Shown here in pieces: positions 8,578 to 18,156 of a stretch of DNA of 64,000 nucleotides; positions within the stretch are counted from its first letter, which is position 1; each line of letters begins with the position of its first letter. The stretch comes from DASUAS01 sp963720765 (lineage in GTDB: Bacteria > Actinomycetota > Acidimicrobiia > IMCC26256 > DASPTH01). The stretch covers positions 62,001 through 126,000 of the forward strand of contig CAVRGS010000003.1 in NCBI GenBank assembly GCA_963720765.1, read 5' to 3'. The translations under genes and the position numbers were made by a program. Under the pieces are notes generated by a model. It saw only the letters and a program-made list of their open reading frames with translations. It had not been told where the DNA came from and made no database searches.

Positions 8578-9777
8578 GTGACGGGGAGCAACGGCCGCGC
8601 GTCGCGATCGTCGGGGGGTGCGGCCACGTCGGACTGCCCCTCGGGCTCGCATTTGCCAGCCGTGGCATCGAGGTCGTGCTCTACGACGTCGCCGAGCACT
8701 CCGTCGCGCTGGTCAACGACGGTGTGATGCCGTTCGACGAGCCCGGTGCGGCCGAGCTGCTCCCCGCGGTGCTCGCGTCGGGTCACCTGCGGGCGAGCAC
8801 GTCACCAGACGTGATCGGTGAGGTCGAGCACGTGATCGTGGTCATCGGCACGCCGATCGACGAGCACCTCAACCCCGATCTCAACGCGGTGCCGGCGGCG
8901 ATCGCCGACATCGCCTCGTCGCTCCACGACGGCCAGCTGCTCGTGCTCCGCAGCACGGTGTACCCGGGCGTGACCGCACTGGTCGAGCGCCTCGTCGCCG
9001 ACCTCGGACTCGACATCGACGTGGCCTTCTGCCCCGAGCGGATCGCCGAGGGCAAGGCGATGGTGGAGCTGTTCGAGCTCCCGCAGATCGTGGCGTCGCG
9101 TTCGCCGCGCGCGCTCGAACGAGCAGGAAAGTTGTTCCGCAACCTCGCCCACGAGATCGTCGAGCTCGAGCCCGAGGAGGCGGAGCTGGCCAAGCTCTTC
9201 ACCAACACCTGGCGCTACATCAAGTTCGCGGCCTCGAACCAGCTCTACATGATGGCCAACGACTTCGGCCTCGACTACGAGCGAATCCGCGCCGCGCTGT
9301 CGCACAACTACCCGCGTGCCTCCGACCTCCCGCGCGCCGGGTTCGCAGCCGGTCCGTGTCTCTTCAAGGACACGATGCAACTCGCTGCGTTCAACACGAA
9401 CAACTTTCACCTGGGCCAGGCCAGCGTGTCGATCAACGAGGGGCTGCCCCTCTACGTGGTCGCACGCCTCGAGCAGCGCTACGACCTGTCGACGCATGTG
9501 CGTCGGGGTGTTGGGCATGTCGTTCAAGGCCGAGTCCGACGACATCCGCTCGAGCCTCAGCTACAAGCTCAAGCGGATCCTCAAGTTCAAGTCGCGCCGC
9601 GTGCTCACCCACGACCCGTACGTGAGCACCGACCCCGATCTCGTCGACCTCGACACCGTGCTGCGCGAGGCCGACCTCCTGGTGATCGGCACGCCCCACG
9701 CGTGCTACCGAGACCTCGAGCTGTCGGTCCCCGTGGTCGACATCTGGAACCTGCGTGAAGGCGGGGTGCAGGTGTGA
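8578..9777 (+). CDS. Nucleotide-sugar 6-dehydrogenase (UDP-glucose/UDP-ManNAc dehydrogenase family), frameshifted
   Basis: A roughly 400-residue enzyme that would oxidise a nucleotide hexose to its uronic acid using two NAD. The Rossmann loop is VAIVGGCGHVGLPLG, followed by VIVVIGTPIDEH, VLRSTVYPG and FCPERIAEGKA. The catalytic cysteine sits in AAGPCLFKDTMQLA. Near 9495 the frame changes and the C-terminal domain continues as VGVLGMSFKAESDDIRSS, ending HACYRDLELSVPVVDIWNL at 9777. The frame carrying the Rossmann motif has no start codon immediately upstream, so a second indel near 8600 is likely and the GTG at 8578 (or ATG at 8561) would be the true start. It probably provides an acidic sugar for the exported glycan. 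Confidence 0.87.
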
Positions 9778-10529
9778 ACGAGCCCCAGCCGCCGCGGGTG
9801 TCGGTGGTCATCCCGGTCTACAACGAGGGCGACGCCATCGTCACGTGCCTCGACCGCATCCTCGCCGGGGTCACGCTGCCCTGCGAGATCCTGGTGGTGT
9901 TCGACGACGACGACGACACCACCGTCGAACCCCTGCGCAAGTACGCGACGCACGACCCACGGGTCGTGCCCACCCGCAACACCTACGGCCGGGGCCCGGC
10001 GCGAGCCATTCGCTACGGCATCGATCACGTCACGGCGCCGGTCGTCGTCGTCACGATGGCCGACGGCAGCGACGACGCCGAGCAGATCGACGAGCTCTGC
10101 AAGCTGGTCGAGCGAGGCGTCGTGATCGCTGCCGCGTCGCGCTACATGAGCGGCGGGCAGCAGATCGACGGCCCCTTCATCAAGAGCCAGCTCTCGCGCC
10201 TCGCCGGGCTGTCGTTGTTCTGGTTCGGCCGAGTGGGGACGCGCGACGCGACCAATTCGTTCAAGGCGTACTCGGTCGACTTCGTCCGCGACGTCGACAT
10301 CGACTCCGACACCGGCTTCGAGATCGGCATCGAGCTGGTCGCGAAGGCGCGGCGACTCCGCCGCCCGGTGGCTGAGATCCCGACCATCTGGCTCGAGCGG
10401 GCCCAGGGTGCCTCCAACTTCAAGGTGGCGAAATGGATCCCCCGGTACCTGAAGTGGTACCGGTTCTCGTTCGGACCCAAGCTGTCGCTCGACGCAGTGC
10501 GCGCGGCGGGAAAGGAACTGCGCCCGTGA
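9774..10529 (+). CDS. GT2 family glycosyltransferase (DPM1-like)
   Basis: A 251-residue GT-A protein with VSVVIPVYNEGDAIVTCLDR, LVVFDDDDDTT and VVTMADGSDD as the donor and metal site. The TNSFKAYSVDFV and GFEIGIELVAKA blocks are characteristic of polyprenyl-monophosphomannose/glucose synthase-like enzymes. It has no clear membrane segment. The GTG start at 9774 overlaps the dehydrogenase stop (GTGA), and its own end overlaps the next start, so the dehydrogenase, this transferase and the epimerase form a coupled trio. Confidence 0.87.
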   Translation: MNEPQPPRVSVVIPVYNEGDAIVTCLDRILAGVTLPCEILVVFDDDDDTTVEPLRKYATHDPRVVPTRNTYGRGPARAIRYGIDHVTAPVVVVTMADGSDDAEQIDELCKLVERGVVIAAASRYMSGGQQIDGPFIKSQLSRLAGLSLFWFGRVGTRDATNSFKAYSVDFVRDVDIDSDTGFEIGIELVAKARRLRRPVAEIPTIWLERAQGASNFKVAKWIPRYLKWYRFSFGPKLSLDAVRAAGKELRP

Positions 10530-11572
10530 CCTCGCGCACCGACTCCGACGAGCGAAAGGTCCTCGTCAGCGGGTCGTCCGGATTCATCGGCGGTTACCTG
10601 GTGGAGGATCTCCTCGGCCGGGGCTACACCGTCGTCGGGATCGACAACCACTCCAAGTACGGCAGAGTCGAGAAGTCGTACGACGACCACCCGCGGTACA
10701 CGCTCGTCGAAGGCGACTGCCGCGACGTCGAGCTCATGACGAAGTTGCTCATGGACTGCGAGCACTTCATCGCCGGTGCCGCACTGATCGGCGGCATCTC
10801 GTACTTCCACACCTTCGCGTACGACCTGCTCGCGACCAACGAGCGCATCATGGCGTCGTCGTGCGATGCCGCGATCACCGCGCACCGCGAGGGACGGCTC
10901 GAGAAGGTCACGTACATGAGCTCGTCGATGGTGTTCGAGTCGACGAGCTCGTGGCCGTCGTACGAGGGCCAGGAGCGCGAGGTCCCCCCGCCGATCTCGT
11001 CGTACGGCTTCCAGAAGCTCGCGGTGGAGTACTACGCACGCGCCGCCCACCAGCAGTACGGGCTTCCGTACACCATCGTGCGGCCCTTCAACTGCGTCGG
11101 CACCGGAGAGATGCGGGCCAAGACCGAGGTGGAGATCGCGAGCGGCAACGTGAAGCTGGCGATGAGCCACGTGGTGCCCGACCTCATCCAGAAGATCGCC
11201 AAGGGCCAGGATCCGCTCCACATCCTCGGCGAGGGCAACCAGGTGCGTCACTACACCTACGGCGCCGACCTCGCTCGCGGCATCGTCGACGCGATGGAGC
11301 ACCCGGCTGCGCTCAACGAGGACTTCAACCTCTCGACCGCCGAGTCCACCACCGTGCTCGAGCTGGCCGAGAACATCTGGCACCGGCTCAACGGCGACCG
11401 GCCGTTCAACTACGTGAGCGACGACCCGTTCGACCACGACGTGCAGAAGCGCGTGCCGTCGGTGGAGAAGTCGCGCGAGGTGCTCGGGTTCGAAGCGACC
11501 ACGACGCTCGACGAGATGCTCGACATCGTCGTGCCGTGGATCCTCGACGCCATGGAGCAGGGACTCATCTAG
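10526..11572 (+). CDS. NAD-dependent nucleotide-sugar epimerase/dehydratase (extended SDR)
   Basis: A 348-residue extended short-chain dehydrogenase. GSSGFIGGYLVEDLL is the NAD-binding loop, YMSSSMVFES carries the catalytic Ser, and SSYGFQKLAVEYY supplies the Tyr-x3-Lys pair. RPFNCVGTGEM and VRHYTYGADLARGI are typical of UDP-glucose 4-epimerase and GDP-mannose epimerase/dehydratase relatives. The GTG at 10526 overlaps the previous stop by 4 bp. The upstream ORF start at 10433 is inside the preceding gene. Together with the adjacent dehydrogenase it probably makes an epimerised or uronic nucleotide sugar. The exact reaction is not resolved by sequence alone. Confidence 0.85.
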   Translation: MTSRTDSDERKVLVSGSSGFIGGYLVEDLLGRGYTVVGIDNHSKYGRVEKSYDDHPRYTLVEGDCRDVELMTKLLMDCEHFIAGAALIGGISYFHTFAYDLLATNERIMASSCDAAITAHREGRLEKVTYMSSSMVFESTSSWPSYEGQEREVPPPISSYGFQKLAVEYYARAAHQQYGLPYTIVRPFNCVGTGEMRAKTEVEIASGNVKLAMSHVVPDLIQKIAKGQDPLHILGEGNQVRHYTYGADLARGIVDAMEHPAALNEDFNLSTAESTTVLELAENIWHRLNGDRPFNYVSDDPFDHDVQKRVPSVEKSREVLGFEATTTLDEMLDIVVPWILDAMEQGLI

Positions 11573-11578
11573 CCCATC

Positions 11579-13462
11579 ATGACGACGGTGCCGGACACCG
11601 GCCTCCGGGTGTCAACGAGCGGTGCCGTCGACCCGGGCGCCGTCGCAGTCGATCCCGACCCGGGAGCGGACGACCGTCCTCGCCGCCCGCGCCCGTCGTG
11701 GCTCGAGCTCGGCGCGGTCGTCGCCCTGCTCCTGCTGGCGGTGGTCGTGCACCGCGGGACCATGGGCCAGCAGCTCGTGGAGCAGCACGGGTTCCGCCAG
11801 ACCCAGACCGCGATGACGGCGGTCGACTTCAAGGCCTACGGCATCGACCTGCTGCACCCGAGGGTCCCGGTCTTCGGGGCCCGGTCGGAGCTGCCGTTCG
11901 AGTTCCCACTGTTCCAGGCGCTGGCGACGATCCCGATGAACCTGGGGATCAACGCCGACGCCTCCCTGCGGGTCACGGCACTGGCGTGCTTCCTCCTCAC
12001 CGCGGTGCTGCTCTTCGGTCTGGTGCGGCGCGTCGGCGGCCGGCTCGTCGCGTTCTTCACCCTCGCCGCGTTCCTCCTCTCCCCGTTCGGACTCGAGTGG
12101 AGCCGGGCCGCGTTGGTGGAGTTCCTCGCCACCTCCGGCGCGGTCGGGTTCGTGTGGGCCGGGATCGAGTGGAGGGAGCGGCGGCACTGGGTCTTCGTGC
12201 TGCTCGCCGTCGTCGCCGGCTCGGTGGCGATGGCGGTCAAGATCACCACCGGCGTCTTCTGGATCCTCCCGCTCGTGCTCTATACCGCGGCGAAGGAGTC
12301 GCGCGGCTTCCGCGCGTGGTGTCGCGCCCGTCTCGATCCGGGCCTCGTCGTCGCCGTCGTGCTCCCGCTGCTCGTCGGGCTCGCCTGGACGCGCCACGCC
12401 GACGCGATCAAGGCGAGCGACGCCGCCACCAACTGGCTCACCAGCTCCAACCTGCAGGACTGGAACTTCGGCACGCTCGCGCAGCGCACGGTGTCGGAGA
12501 ACTGGACCACGATCCTCGACCGGATCGAGCAGCTCCTGGTGGGGCGCTCGCTGTTCCTCGTGGTGCTCGCGCTGGCGTTGTGGTGGGGACGGCGGCAACG
12601 GTTCTGGCTGGGCATTGCGCTGGTCGTCGTGCTGGCACCGGTCGTGCTCTTCAACCTCTACCTGGTCCACGACTACTACCTCGCCGCGATCGCGCCGGCG
12701 CTCGCCGCCCTCGTCGGGCTGGTTGCCGCACGGCTCTGGCGGATCGTCACCGCGTGGCGCCCGGGGCGCTGGGGTCTGCTGCTCGCCGGGTTGCTGCTCG
12801 TGGCGTGGTTCGGCTGGGTGCTGTGGCCGGCCGCGAGCTACGTCGACCGCATGTACCACCCGGTCGCCGATCCCTACGTCGAGGCCGCGTCCGAGGTGAC
12901 CGGGCTCACGCCGAGCGGCGCGCCGATCGTCGTGCTCGGTGAGGCGTGGAACCCGACGATGCCGTACTACGCGGGCCGCAGCGCGTTCATGTACACGCCG
13001 CAGATCGGCGACCCGACCGTGCTCGACCGGTTGCCCCGCGAGGGCTACCACTACGTGTTCTCGTTCGATCCGCTCGACGACCCGCTCCACGTCCTCGATC
13101 GCTGGCCGTGGATCGGCGTCCTCGGCGCCCGCACCTACGTGGTGGGCAGCCGGCGCGAGGAGGTCGCCGGTGCGTCGATCGTTGCGTCGAGCACGACGGG
13201 CGCGCTGCCGTCGGACACCGAGGTGACGCTGACGTGCGACGCCACGACGTCGATCCCGCTGCCGGCGGCGGGCGCCGACATCGACGTCGCCCCGTCCACC
13301 CGCAAGGCCAGGATCTGGGTTCGCAACGACCGGGCGCCGCTCCCGTCCGTCGGCCACATCACCACCGACTCCGCGGGGGTGCTCCGCTGCGCGGGCGTGA
13401 AGTCGATCCGGGTGGTGGTCACGCCGCACGAGCGCGGCGATCGCCTCAACCGCGCGCCTTGA
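11579..13462 (+). CDS. GT39-like (ArnT/PMT-type) membrane glycosyltransferase
   Basis: A 627-residue polytopic protein. A proline-rich cytoplasmic N-terminus of about 40 residues precedes a first span and the motif EQHGFRQTQTAM, which resembles the acceptor/donor loop of GT39-like integral membrane transferases. About eleven hydrophobic spans follow to about residue 430 (for example LFGLVRRVGGRL, LVVVLAPVVLFNLYLV). The last 190 residues are a soluble, presumably extracytoplasmic domain with SGAPIVVLGEAWNPTMPYY. Such enzymes use polyprenyl-phosphate sugars to modify a glycan outside the membrane. Its stop overlaps the opposite-strand rmlB by 17 bp. Confidence 0.8.
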   Translation: MTTVPDTGLRVSTSGAVDPGAVAVDPDPGADDRPRRPRPSWLELGAVVALLLLAVVVHRGTMGQQLVEQHGFRQTQTAMTAVDFKAYGIDLLHPRVPVFGARSELPFEFPLFQALATIPMNLGINADASLRVTALACFLLTAVLLFGLVRRVGGRLVAFFTLAAFLLSPFGLEWSRAALVEFLATSGAVGFVWAGIEWRERRHWVFVLLAVVAGSVAMAVKITTGVFWILPLVLYTAAKESRGFRAWCRARLDPGLVVAVVLPLLVGLAWTRHADAIKASDAATNWLTSSNLQDWNFGTLAQRTVSENWTTILDRIEQLLVGRSLFLVVLALALWWGRRQRFWLGIALVVVLAPVVLFNLYLVHDYYLAAIAPALAALVGLVAARLWRIVTAWRPGRWGLLLAGLLLVAWFGWVLWPAASYVDRMYHPVADPYVEAASEVTGLTPSGAPIVVLGEAWNPTMPYYAGRSAFMYTPQIGDPTVLDRLPREGYHYVFSFDPLDDPLHVLDRWPWIGVLGARTYVVGSRREEVAGASIVASSTTGALPSDTEVTLTCDATTSIPLPAAGADIDVAPSTRKARIWVRNDRAPLPSVGHITTDSAGVLRCAGVKSIRVVVTPHERGDRLNRAP

Positions 13463-14411
13463 GCGGTTCCCACCACCAGCGGTTGTCGCGGTACCAGGTC
13501 ACGGTCGCCTCGAGCGCCTCGTCGAGCGTGCGCTGGCGTTGCCACCCGAGCGCGGTGACCTTGGCGATGTCGACGGAGTAGCGCCGGTCGTGGCCGAGGC
13601 GGTCCTCGACGTACTGCACCGAGCTCTCGCCCTTGCCGAGCAACGTCAGCAGCTTGTCGACCAGCACCCGGTTGGGCGTCTCGTTGCCCGCACCGATGTT
13701 GTAGATCTCGCCCGGTGTCCCGGCATCGAGCACGAGTTGCACCCCGGCACAGTGATCGTCGACGTAGATCCAGTCGCGCTCGTTGAGACCATCGCCGTAG
13801 AGCGGGATGGTGCGGTCATCGAGCAGGTTGGTCGTGAAGAGCGGGATCGCCTTCTCGGGGAACTGATACGGACCGAAGTTGTTGGTGCAACGGGTCACGG
13901 TGACGGGCAGGTCGTAGGTGTGGTGGTACGAGAGCGCGATGAGGTCGGAGCCCGCCTTCGACGCCGAGTACGGCGAGCGCGGTTCGAGCGGGTCGGTCTC
14001 CGCCGAGGATCCTTCTTCCACCGAGCCGTACACCTCGTCGGTCCCGATGTGCACGACCCGCGAGATCTCGAGCCGGCGTGCGGTGTCCATCACCACGTTG
14101 GTGCCGAAGCAGTTGGTGTGGATGAAGTCGTCGGGGCCGACGATCGAGCGGTCGACGTGGCTCTCGGCCGCGAAGTGCACGACTGCATCGTGGCCGCGCA
14201 TCGCGTCCTCGAGGCTCCCGGGGTCGCAGATGTTGCCCTTCACGAACTGACAGCGCGGGTCGTCGTCGACGTCGCGCAGCGTCGAGAGGTTGCCGGCGTA
14301 GGTGAGCGCGTCGTACACGGTCACCGAGTCGTCGGTGGTCGCGAGCACGTGGCGCACGTAGTTGGACCCGATGAACCCCGCCCCGCCGGTGACGAGGATC
14401 TTGCGACTCAT
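13446..14411 (-). CDS. rmlB: dTDP-glucose 4,6-dehydratase (RmlB)
   Basis: A 321-residue enzyme of dTDP-L-rhamnose synthesis converting dTDP-glucose to the 4-keto-6-deoxy form. Visible signatures are the NAD loop VTGGAGFIGSN, HFAAESHVDRSI, the catalytic HIGTDEVYGSV block (Thr-Asp-Glu), YSASKAGSD (Tyr-x3-Lys) and TRCTNNFGPYQFPEK. ATG at 14411 begins MSRKILVTGG and gives the normal family length. Upstream in-frame codons belong to the preceding rmlC in another frame. The gene lies 10 bp after rmlC and converges on the GT39 gene. Confidence 0.95.
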   Translation of the reverse strand: MSRKILVTGGAGFIGSNYVRHVLATTDDSVTVYDALTYAGNLSTLRDVDDDPRCQFVKGNICDPGSLEDAMRGHDAVVHFAAESHVDRSIVGPDDFIHTNCFGTNVVMDTARRLEISRVVHIGTDEVYGSVEEGSSAETDPLEPRSPYSASKAGSDLIALSYHHTYDLPVTVTRCTNNFGPYQFPEKAIPLFTTNLLDDRTIPLYGDGLNERDWIYVDDHCAGVQLVLDAGTPGEIYNIGAGNETPNRVLVDKLLTLLGKGESSVQYVEDRLGHDRRYSVDIAKVTALGWQRQRTLDEALEATVTWYRDNRWWWEPLKARG

Positions 14412-14421
14412 CGCTCCCCGG

Positions 14422-14988
14422 TCACGTGCGCATCGGCCAATACGGGCGACGTCCCGCTGGCAGGTCCGCGCGCGCCGGGTTGTGCTGGTCACGTTGCGAG
14501 AGGGTCGGTTCGGTGACGCCCCAGTCGGCTGCGATCGCGGGGTCGTCCCACGCCACACCGAGCTCGTCTTCAGGGTTGTAGTACCCGTCGACGAGGTAGG
14601 TGATGACCATGTCGGTGAGCGCGGCGAAACCGTGCGCGACGCCGGGCGGGATGAACACGCCACGGTGGTCGAAGGTGCCGTCGGCGCGCTCGCCGAGGTC
14701 GATGGTGAGCGTGGCGCCGTCGGTGGGTGAGCCCTCACGCAGATCGTGGAGCACGACGCGCGCGCGCCCCGCGGGGACGTACCAGTAGTCGGCCTGGTGC
14801 AGGTGGTAGTGCAGGCCGACGATCGCACCCGCCTGGCGGTTGCCCCGGTTGCCCTGCACCATCTCGCGACCCTGCGGGAACCACTCGCGCCGGTAGGTCT
14901 CGATGAAGATGCCGCGCTCGTCGCCGTGCACCACGGGCTGCACCACGTAGACGCCCGCGATGACGTCCGATTCCTGGACCTCAGCCAA
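14422..14988 (-). CDS. rmlC: dTDP-4-dehydrorhamnose 3,5-epimerase-like cupin (RmlC)
   Basis: A 188-residue cupin expected to epimerise the 4-keto sugar made by RmlB. The family features HGDERGIFIETYRREWF, GLHYHLHQADYWYVPAGRA (substrate-binding His region), FIPPGVAHGFAALTD and a tail with NPEDELGVAWDDP are all visible. The start is chosen as TTG at 14988 because a GAGGAG ribosome-binding site lies 7 nt upstream and it gives the usual length. The ATG further upstream adds non-homologous sequence. RmlC precedes rmlB by 10 bp. No rmlD is visible in this window. Confidence 0.88.
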   Translation of the reverse strand: MAEVQESDVIAGVYVVQPVVHGDERGIFIETYRREWFPQGREMVQGNRGNRQAGAIVGLHYHLHQADYWYVPAGRARVVLHDLREGSPTDGATLTIDLGERADGTFDHRGVFIPPGVAHGFAALTDMVITYLVDGYYNPEDELGVAWDDPAIAADWGVTEPTLSQRDQHNPARADLPAGRRPYWPMRT

Positions 14989-15128
14989 TCGTTCGCTCCT
15001 CGGAGAGGTCGACGGTCGAGTGAACAGGTCTAGCACGCATGTTCTCGGAGTCTCTCGCCAGAGCTGTGCGCTCGTGCGCGCCGGTGCAACCACGCCGAGC
15101 TCGGGGTGGACCCGGGCCCGCACGGGGA

Positions 15129-17111
15129 TCAGCCGACGTCGCGGAGCGTGCGTTGCTTCAGCGTGTGCACGCCGGCCTTGCCGAGGCGCTGCTCCATCTG
15201 ACGCTGGTACTCGCGCAGGTCGAAGAACACGAAGCGTCCGTTCGGGCTCTCGATCGGTTCCTCGCCGGTCGCCTCCTGGACCTCGGCGATGATCTCCTCG
15301 GCGTGGTTCGGGTAGCCGAGGGTGTCGATCCACAGCCCGTCGAAGCCCACCGCAGTGATGGCGTCGAGCATCTCCGGCGTCGCCCGCTGCACGACCTGTG
15401 CCTGCCAGTCGGCCTCACGGCCGCGCGTGCCGCCGTAGCCCCAGTACAGGTCCTTGGAGTGGAGGTACCCGCGCAGGGGGTCGTAGTCGACCATCCCGTA
15501 CGGCGGGACGTCGAGCTCCGCCTCGGGGAACGGGAGGTAGGGGAGCTGGAACACCTTGCCACCCGGACCGAGCGTGCGCTCGATCTCCTTCACGAACACC
15601 GCGTCGGCGTTCCACTCGGTCTGGAAGTTGCGCGAGTCGGGGATGATCGCCGACGACGTCTGGTCGAACACGCCGATCACGACGAGCAGTACGGCAACCC
15701 CGGACACCACGAACGGCTTGTACGAGAACGAGCGCGTGTGGCGCACCACCCAGTCGAGTGCCAACCCGACGGCGACCAGCGCGTAGAACGCGATGAAGAT
15801 CGAGATGCGGTTCCACGACCGGATCTCGGTGAAGCCGGCGATGCCCAGGGTCCACGAGAGACCACCGGTGACGCCGAAGAGCACGGCCAGCGCGCTCAGC
15901 GCCGCGAGCACGAACGGCAGCGGGGGTGACCGGTCGCGTGCGCGCGTGAAGCCCAGGCCGAGGAGCACGAACAGCAACCCGAGGAAACCGAGCGCGCCGA
16001 TCACGCCGAGGAACTGCGTGGCCTCGGAGTTGTTGGGCGCGCTGAACACCTTGCTCACGATGTGCTCGTTGATGAAGTCGATGCGGTAGCCGGGGATCGG
16101 GCTCAGCATCTGGATGGGGCGCAGCGCGTAGAAGTCGCTCTCGGCGACTGTGCGCTGCACGACGTGCTCGTTCTTGCCGTGGTCGGCTTGGTAGAGGATC
16201 GACGGCGACAGGTTGACGACGACACCGAAGCCGATGACGGCGGTGAGCGCGACGGCCGACACGAGCGACCGCCAGTTCCGGACGGTCACGACCTGGAGCA
16301 CGCCGGCCGACAACATCAACGTGATGCAGAACGCGGCGTAGTACACGTCGGTGGAGGCGATGGCCAAGCAGCCGACGACGAACCAGAGCGTGCTCCAACG
16401 CTTCCATGCGAAACGGACGCGCCGATCCCCGCCACCCTCGTCGACGGCGCGGAAGAACGGAGGCGCGTTGCGCCACACCAAGATGGTGAACAGGCACGCC
16501 ACCGGCACCAGGTAGTACGCGGCGAGGGACAGGTGCCACGTGCCGCGCAGGAAGTGGTACGGCAGGAACGTGTAGAGCATCGCGGCGACGAACGCGAAGC
16601 GCCGCGACACGCCGAGGTGCCGTACCACGTAGAACGTGCTCAGCGCGACCAGCACGAACGACAGCAGGTAGTAGGCGTTGGTCACCAGCACCGGGTCGTG
16701 TGAGAACCACGTCATCACCTTGAGCCCGGCATAGTGCAGGTTGTCGGTGCCGATGGGGAAGTCGTGGTGGTCGTACCCGACGGGCCAGCCCACCCGCGGG
16801 TTGAACTGGTACCAGCCGTTCTCGATGATCCCCTTCACCTCCGCGATCTGGGCGATGCCGTCGCGTTGGTACAGGAACGGGAGTCGGAGCGGGATCTCCC
16901 AGATCTTGAACAGCCACGCGGTGATCAGCGCGCTGGTGGCGGCGACGATGGCGCCGTCACGCGCTTCGTACAGCCATCGCGACCGCGCCGAGCGCGTCGC
17001 GTCGGGAGGGGTCGCGGGAGGATCGGTCTCGGTGGCCGTCGACGGGCTCGGGGGCGTCGGTTCGGGCTCGAGGGCGATGCCGCCGGAAGGGGTGGGTGCA
17101 TCGGACGGCAT
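15129..17111 (-). CDS. Polytopic membrane protein, probable GT-C-like glycosyltransferase
   Basis: A 660-residue protein with a proline/threonine-rich N-terminal tail (about 45 residues), about twelve hydrophobic spans, and a 150-residue soluble C-terminus. The first periplasmic loop holds GWPVGYDHHDFPIGTDNLHY, with clustered acidic and His residues where GT-C enzymes carry their catalytic Asp. I recognise no exact family. The layout resembles YfhO-like and other integral membrane glycosyltransferases that use polyprenyl-linked donors. It lies between rmlC and a divergent methyltransferase. A sugar-transfer role is inferred from topology and context. Confidence 0.65.
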   Translation of the reverse strand: MPSDAPTPSGGIALEPEPTPPSPSTATETDPPATPPDATRSARSRWLYEARDGAIVAATSALITAWLFKIWEIPLRLPFLYQRDGIAQIAEVKGIIENGWYQFNPRVGWPVGYDHHDFPIGTDNLHYAGLKVMTWFSHDPVLVTNAYYLLSFVLVALSTFYVVRHLGVSRRFAFVAAMLYTFLPYHFLRGTWHLSLAAYYLVPVACLFTILVWRNAPPFFRAVDEGGGDRRVRFAWKRWSTLWFVVGCLAIASTDVYYAAFCITLMLSAGVLQVVTVRNWRSLVSAVALTAVIGFGVVVNLSPSILYQADHGKNEHVVQRTVAESDFYALRPIQMLSPIPGYRIDFINEHIVSKVFSAPNNSEATQFLGVIGALGFLGLLFVLLGLGFTRARDRSPPLPFVLAALSALAVLFGVTGGLSWTLGIAGFTEIRSWNRISIFIAFYALVAVGLALDWVVRHTRSFSYKPFVVSGVAVLLVVIGVFDQTSSAIIPDSRNFQTEWNADAVFVKEIERTLGPGGKVFQLPYLPFPEAELDVPPYGMVDYDPLRGYLHSKDLYWGYGGTRGREADWQAQVVQRATPEMLDAITAVGFDGLWIDTLGYPNHAEEIIAEVQEATGEEPIESPNGRFVFFDLREYQRQMEQRLGKAGVHTLKQRTLRDVG

Positions 17112-17155
17112 CGGTCAGGGAACCTTAGACGAGCCGTTTGGCGACACCCGGCAGG

Positions 17156-17161
17156 TAGGCT
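17156..17161 (+). promoter_or_regulatory. Leaderless-type -10 box TAGGCT
   Basis: TAGGCT ends 8 nt before the GTG at 17170 in the divergent gap between the membrane protein and the methyltransferase. It fits TANNNT and the short spacing of leaderless actinobacterial promoters. Inference only. Confidence 0.45.
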
Positions 17162-17169
17162 CCCGCCCG

Positions 17170-18156
17170 GTGAGCCAGACCACCACTCCGTGTCGAGCCT
17201 GTGGCGACGCCACCTACGTCGCCCGTCACGAGGCCCCCGAGACCATGTACGGCACCGGCGAGGTGTTCCCGTACGGCGAGTGCACCCGTTGCGGCTCCCT
17301 CACCCTGCTCGAGGTGCCCGACGACCTCGCGCCGTACTACCCCGACACCTACCTGAGCATGACCGTCGACCCCGCGGCGCTCGGCGCCGCGCCGCTCGCC
17401 GCGATCAGCGCGGTGGCGTCGTCGATCATGCGCTACCCGGGCTCCGCGGGCACGCTGCGGCGGGTCCTCCCCGATCGCCGCGCTCGCACGCTTGCGATCA
17501 TCCTCGAATCGGTTGCACGCGCACCCGGGCCGCGACCACGGCGAGTCCTGGACGTCGGTTCGGGCTCGGGGATGGTGCCGCTCGCGGTGTCGTGCGCGGG
17601 TGACATCGATGTGCTGGGTATCGATCCGTTCGGTCCCGGTGACCGACGCCTCGGTCCACACGCCGAGTTGCAGGTGAAGACGCTCGACCAGGTCGAGGGT
17701 GCGTTCGACCTCGTCATGCTCCACCACTCGCTCGAGCACATGCCCGACCCGCTGGGTGCGCTGCGCGAGGTGCGGCGTCTGCTCGCGCCCGAGGGCAGCG
17801 CGCTCGTGCGCGTGCCGACCGCGTCGTCCCTCGCGTGGCGTGAGTACGGCACCGACTGGATCCAGCTCGACCCACCCCGCCACGTGTGGGTGCCGTCGCG
17901 ACCAGGGCTCCACGCGCTGGCGCGTCGTGCCGAGCTCGCAGTTGTCGGCACCTACGACGACTCCGGTCCGTTCCAGTTCTGGGGCAGCGAGCAGGCCCGC
18001 CGGGGCATTCCTCTCATGGACCCGAAGTCGTACTTCGTCGATGCCAAGCACGCCGAGCTCTCGCGCTCGGAGCTCTCGCGCTCCACGCGGCGCAGCCGCG
18101 AGCTCAACCGTCGCGCCGACGGCGACCAGACCGTGGTGTACCTCCGCGCCGACTGA
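17170..18156 (+). CDS. Class I SAM-dependent methyltransferase with N-terminal zinc ribbon
   Basis: A 328-residue protein. CRACG and CTRCG (about residues 8-42) form a zinc ribbon, followed by APYYPDTYLSM and the SAM-binding loop VLDVGSGSGMVPLAV, the acidic GIDPFG and the HHSLEHMPDPLGALREV motif of methyltransferase-11/23 proteins. GTG at 17170 is chosen because it starts just before the ribbon and sits behind a -10-like box. An upstream open frame has no homology. Zinc-ribbon methyltransferases of this type often act on dideoxy or amino sugars, so a role in glycan methylation is inferred. Confidence 0.83.
   Translation: MSQTTTPCRACGDATYVARHEAPETMYGTGEVFPYGECTRCGSLTLLEVPDDLAPYYPDTYLSMTVDPAALGAAPLAAISAVASSIMRYPGSAGTLRRVLPDRRARTLAIILESVARAPGPRPRRVLDVGSGSGMVPLAVSCAGDIDVLGIDPFGPGDRRLGPHAELQVKTLDQVEGAFDLVMLHHSLEHMPDPLGALREVRRLLAPEGSALVRVPTASSLAWREYGTDWIQLDPPRHVWVPSRPGLHALARRAELAVVGTYDDSGPFQFWGSEQARRGIPLMDPKSYFVDAKHAELSRSELSRSTRRSRELNRRADGDQTVVYLRAD

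Noticed and set aside
11612..13429. 605-codon minus-strand frame over the GT39-like gene
   Set aside because: Low-complexity Arg/Glu composition typical of antisense in high-GC DNA.
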